Shown one piece after another: positions 7,229 to 7,669 of a DNA stretch of 7,669 nt (position 1 is its first letter; each line of letters opens with the position of its first letter). The position numbers and the translations under genes are program-made. The notes beneath the pieces were generated by a model, which worked only from the letters and a program-made list of their open reading frames with translations, was not told where the DNA came from and did no database searches. The DNA comes from an uncultured Gammaproteobacteria bacterium (GTDB lineage: Bacteria; Pseudomonadota; Gammaproteobacteria; Pseudomonadales; UBA5518): NCBI GenBank assembly GCA_903921135.1, contig CAIXOY010000416.1, positions 1 through 7,669 of the forward strand, read 5' to 3'.

Positions 7229-7260
7229 GTGGACGCCCCTACGCGCTCACGCCACGCACA

Positions 7261-7274
7261 TTGATACGCATCAA
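7261..7274. promoter_or_regulatory. FNR/ANR-type binding site TTGAT-ACGC-ATCAA
   Basis: The 14-bp dyad matches the FNR/ANR/DNR consensus TTGAT-N4-ATCAA at all ten defined positions. It lies 33 bp after the esterase stop and its centre is about 132 bp before the ATG at 7400, so it most likely serves the downstream gene. FNR-type proteins activate at sites centred near -41.5 when oxygen is scarce (or with NO for DNR). The sequence match is seen; the regulator's presence in this genome is inferred. Confidence 0.72.
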
Positions 7275-7287
7275 GAGACCTGCGCCT

Positions 7288-7304
7288 CCACACGCCTAGT
7301 GTGG
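7288..7304. repeat. Inverted repeat CCACAC-GCCTA-GTGTGG over the predicted -10
   Basis: Perfect 6-bp arms at 7288-7293 and 7299-7304 are separated by 5 bases. The right arm overlaps the candidate -10 element of the FNR-box promoter. There is no T-tract downstream, so an intrinsic terminator is unlikely. The position suits a second, probably repressing, operator. Confidence 0.45.
7297..7302 (+). promoter_or_regulatory. Candidate -10 element TAGTGT of an FNR class II promoter
   Basis: TAGTGT keeps the three most conserved -10 bases (first T, second A, last T). It lies exactly where a -10 falls if the FNR box centre (7267.5) is at -41.5. That predicts a start near 7309 and a leader of about 90 nt. 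The hexamer matches only 3 of 6 bases, so spacing is the main support. Confidence 0.4.
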
Positions 7305-7399
7305 GTTCCGTGGCCATGTGGCTCACACCAACGTCGGGCAAGGCTGTAAAGGACGACGCCCGGCATACAGCACATCACGACGACAGGACGAGGTACGCG

Positions 7400-7669
7400 A
7401 TGAACATTCCACGCACACAGGGCAGTCCCCACACACGCAAGCTGTTGGCCGCAGGGCTGATGGCACTCGCCGTTTCGGGCGGCGCATCGGCGTCTAGCTA
7501 TTCCACGCTGCTGGAGATCAGCAACAACCAGAACTGGCAGGACCCGGCTTGGGCCGAAGTAACAATCGAGGACGACAACACGCAGGGCGCGGGCGGCATC
7601 AAGTTCACGGTCAACCTCTGCGACGACGAGAGCCCGCAGTGCAGCAGTGGCGCCTCCTCGGACTACGGC
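7400..7669 (+). CDS. Exported protein of unknown function, 5' part only
   Basis: An open frame of 90 codons runs without a stop to the window edge. GAGG (7390-7393) lies 6 nt before the ATG and makes a strong ribosome binding site. Residues 1-32 form a signal peptide: charged start with HTRK (11-14), hydrophobic LLAAGLMALAVSGG (15-28), then a cleavage site ASA (29-31) before SSYST. The mature start is acidic, rich in Asn, Ser, Gly and Asp, and contains alternating strand-like segments such as AEVTIEDDN and GGIKFTVNLCDD, plus Cys74 and Cys81. This composition resembles the beta-rich N-terminus of PEP-CTERM-sorted surface proteins, but the diagnostic C-terminus is not in the window. An FNR-type box upstream suggests oxygen-dependent expression. 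Export is well supported; function is not recognised. Confidence 0.75.
   Translation, partial: MNIPRTQGSPHTRKLLAAGLMALAVSGGASASSYSTLLEISNNQNWQDPAWAEVTIEDDNTQGAGGIKFTVNLCDDESPQCSSGASSDYG

Noticed and set aside
7335..7362. CGGGC/GCCCG pairing in the leader before the exported protein, considered as a riboswitch or attenuator
   Set aside because: It is a 5-bp stem with an 18-base loop and a competing CGTCG/CGACG pairing, with no recognisable aptamer or terminator.

Overview
The window is high-GC, gene-dense bacterial DNA, most likely from a pseudomonadotal (gamma- or betaproteobacterial) chromosome. This placement rests on codon use biased to G/C at third positions, a LysR-type regulator divergent from its target, and protein families common in environmental Proteobacteria. 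No rRNA, tRNA, CRISPR array, insertion sequence or phage gene was seen. Seven genes are supported; the first and last run off the window edges.

Left part (1-1872): a partial SbtA-type sodium-dependent bicarbonate transporter on the minus strand, divergent from a CbbR/CmpR-like LysR regulator. They share a 182-bp gap that holds an unusually AT-rich patch (about 801-850) with a 10-bp palindrome and a 10-bp-phased direct repeat. The likely reading is an inorganic-carbon uptake gene with its own regulator.

Middle part (1914-6010): two FAD-dependent oxidoreductases on the minus strand, one phytoene-desaturase/PYROXD2-like and one amine-oxidase-like (COG2907-like). They flank an APH/EcKinase-fold small-molecule phosphotransferase on the plus strand. 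The kinase is divergent from the first oxidoreductase over a 72-bp gap containing a GC-rich inverted repeat, and its 3' end overlaps that of the second by 25 bp. The substrates of all three are unknown. Their packing suggests a shared, probably lipid- or isoprenoid-related task, but that is inference.

Right part (6164-7669): a secreted, cysteine-rich alpha/beta-hydrolase of the LpqC/PHB-depolymerase/feruloyl-esterase type, then the 5' end of a second exported protein. Between them lies a perfect FNR/ANR box (TTGAT-ACGC-ATCAA). A -10-like element sits at the exact class II distance downstream and is overlapped by a perfect 6-bp-arm inverted repeat. This oxygen-responsive-looking promoter in front of an unknown exported protein is the most distinctive regulatory signal in the window. 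No clearly new multi-gene system was found.
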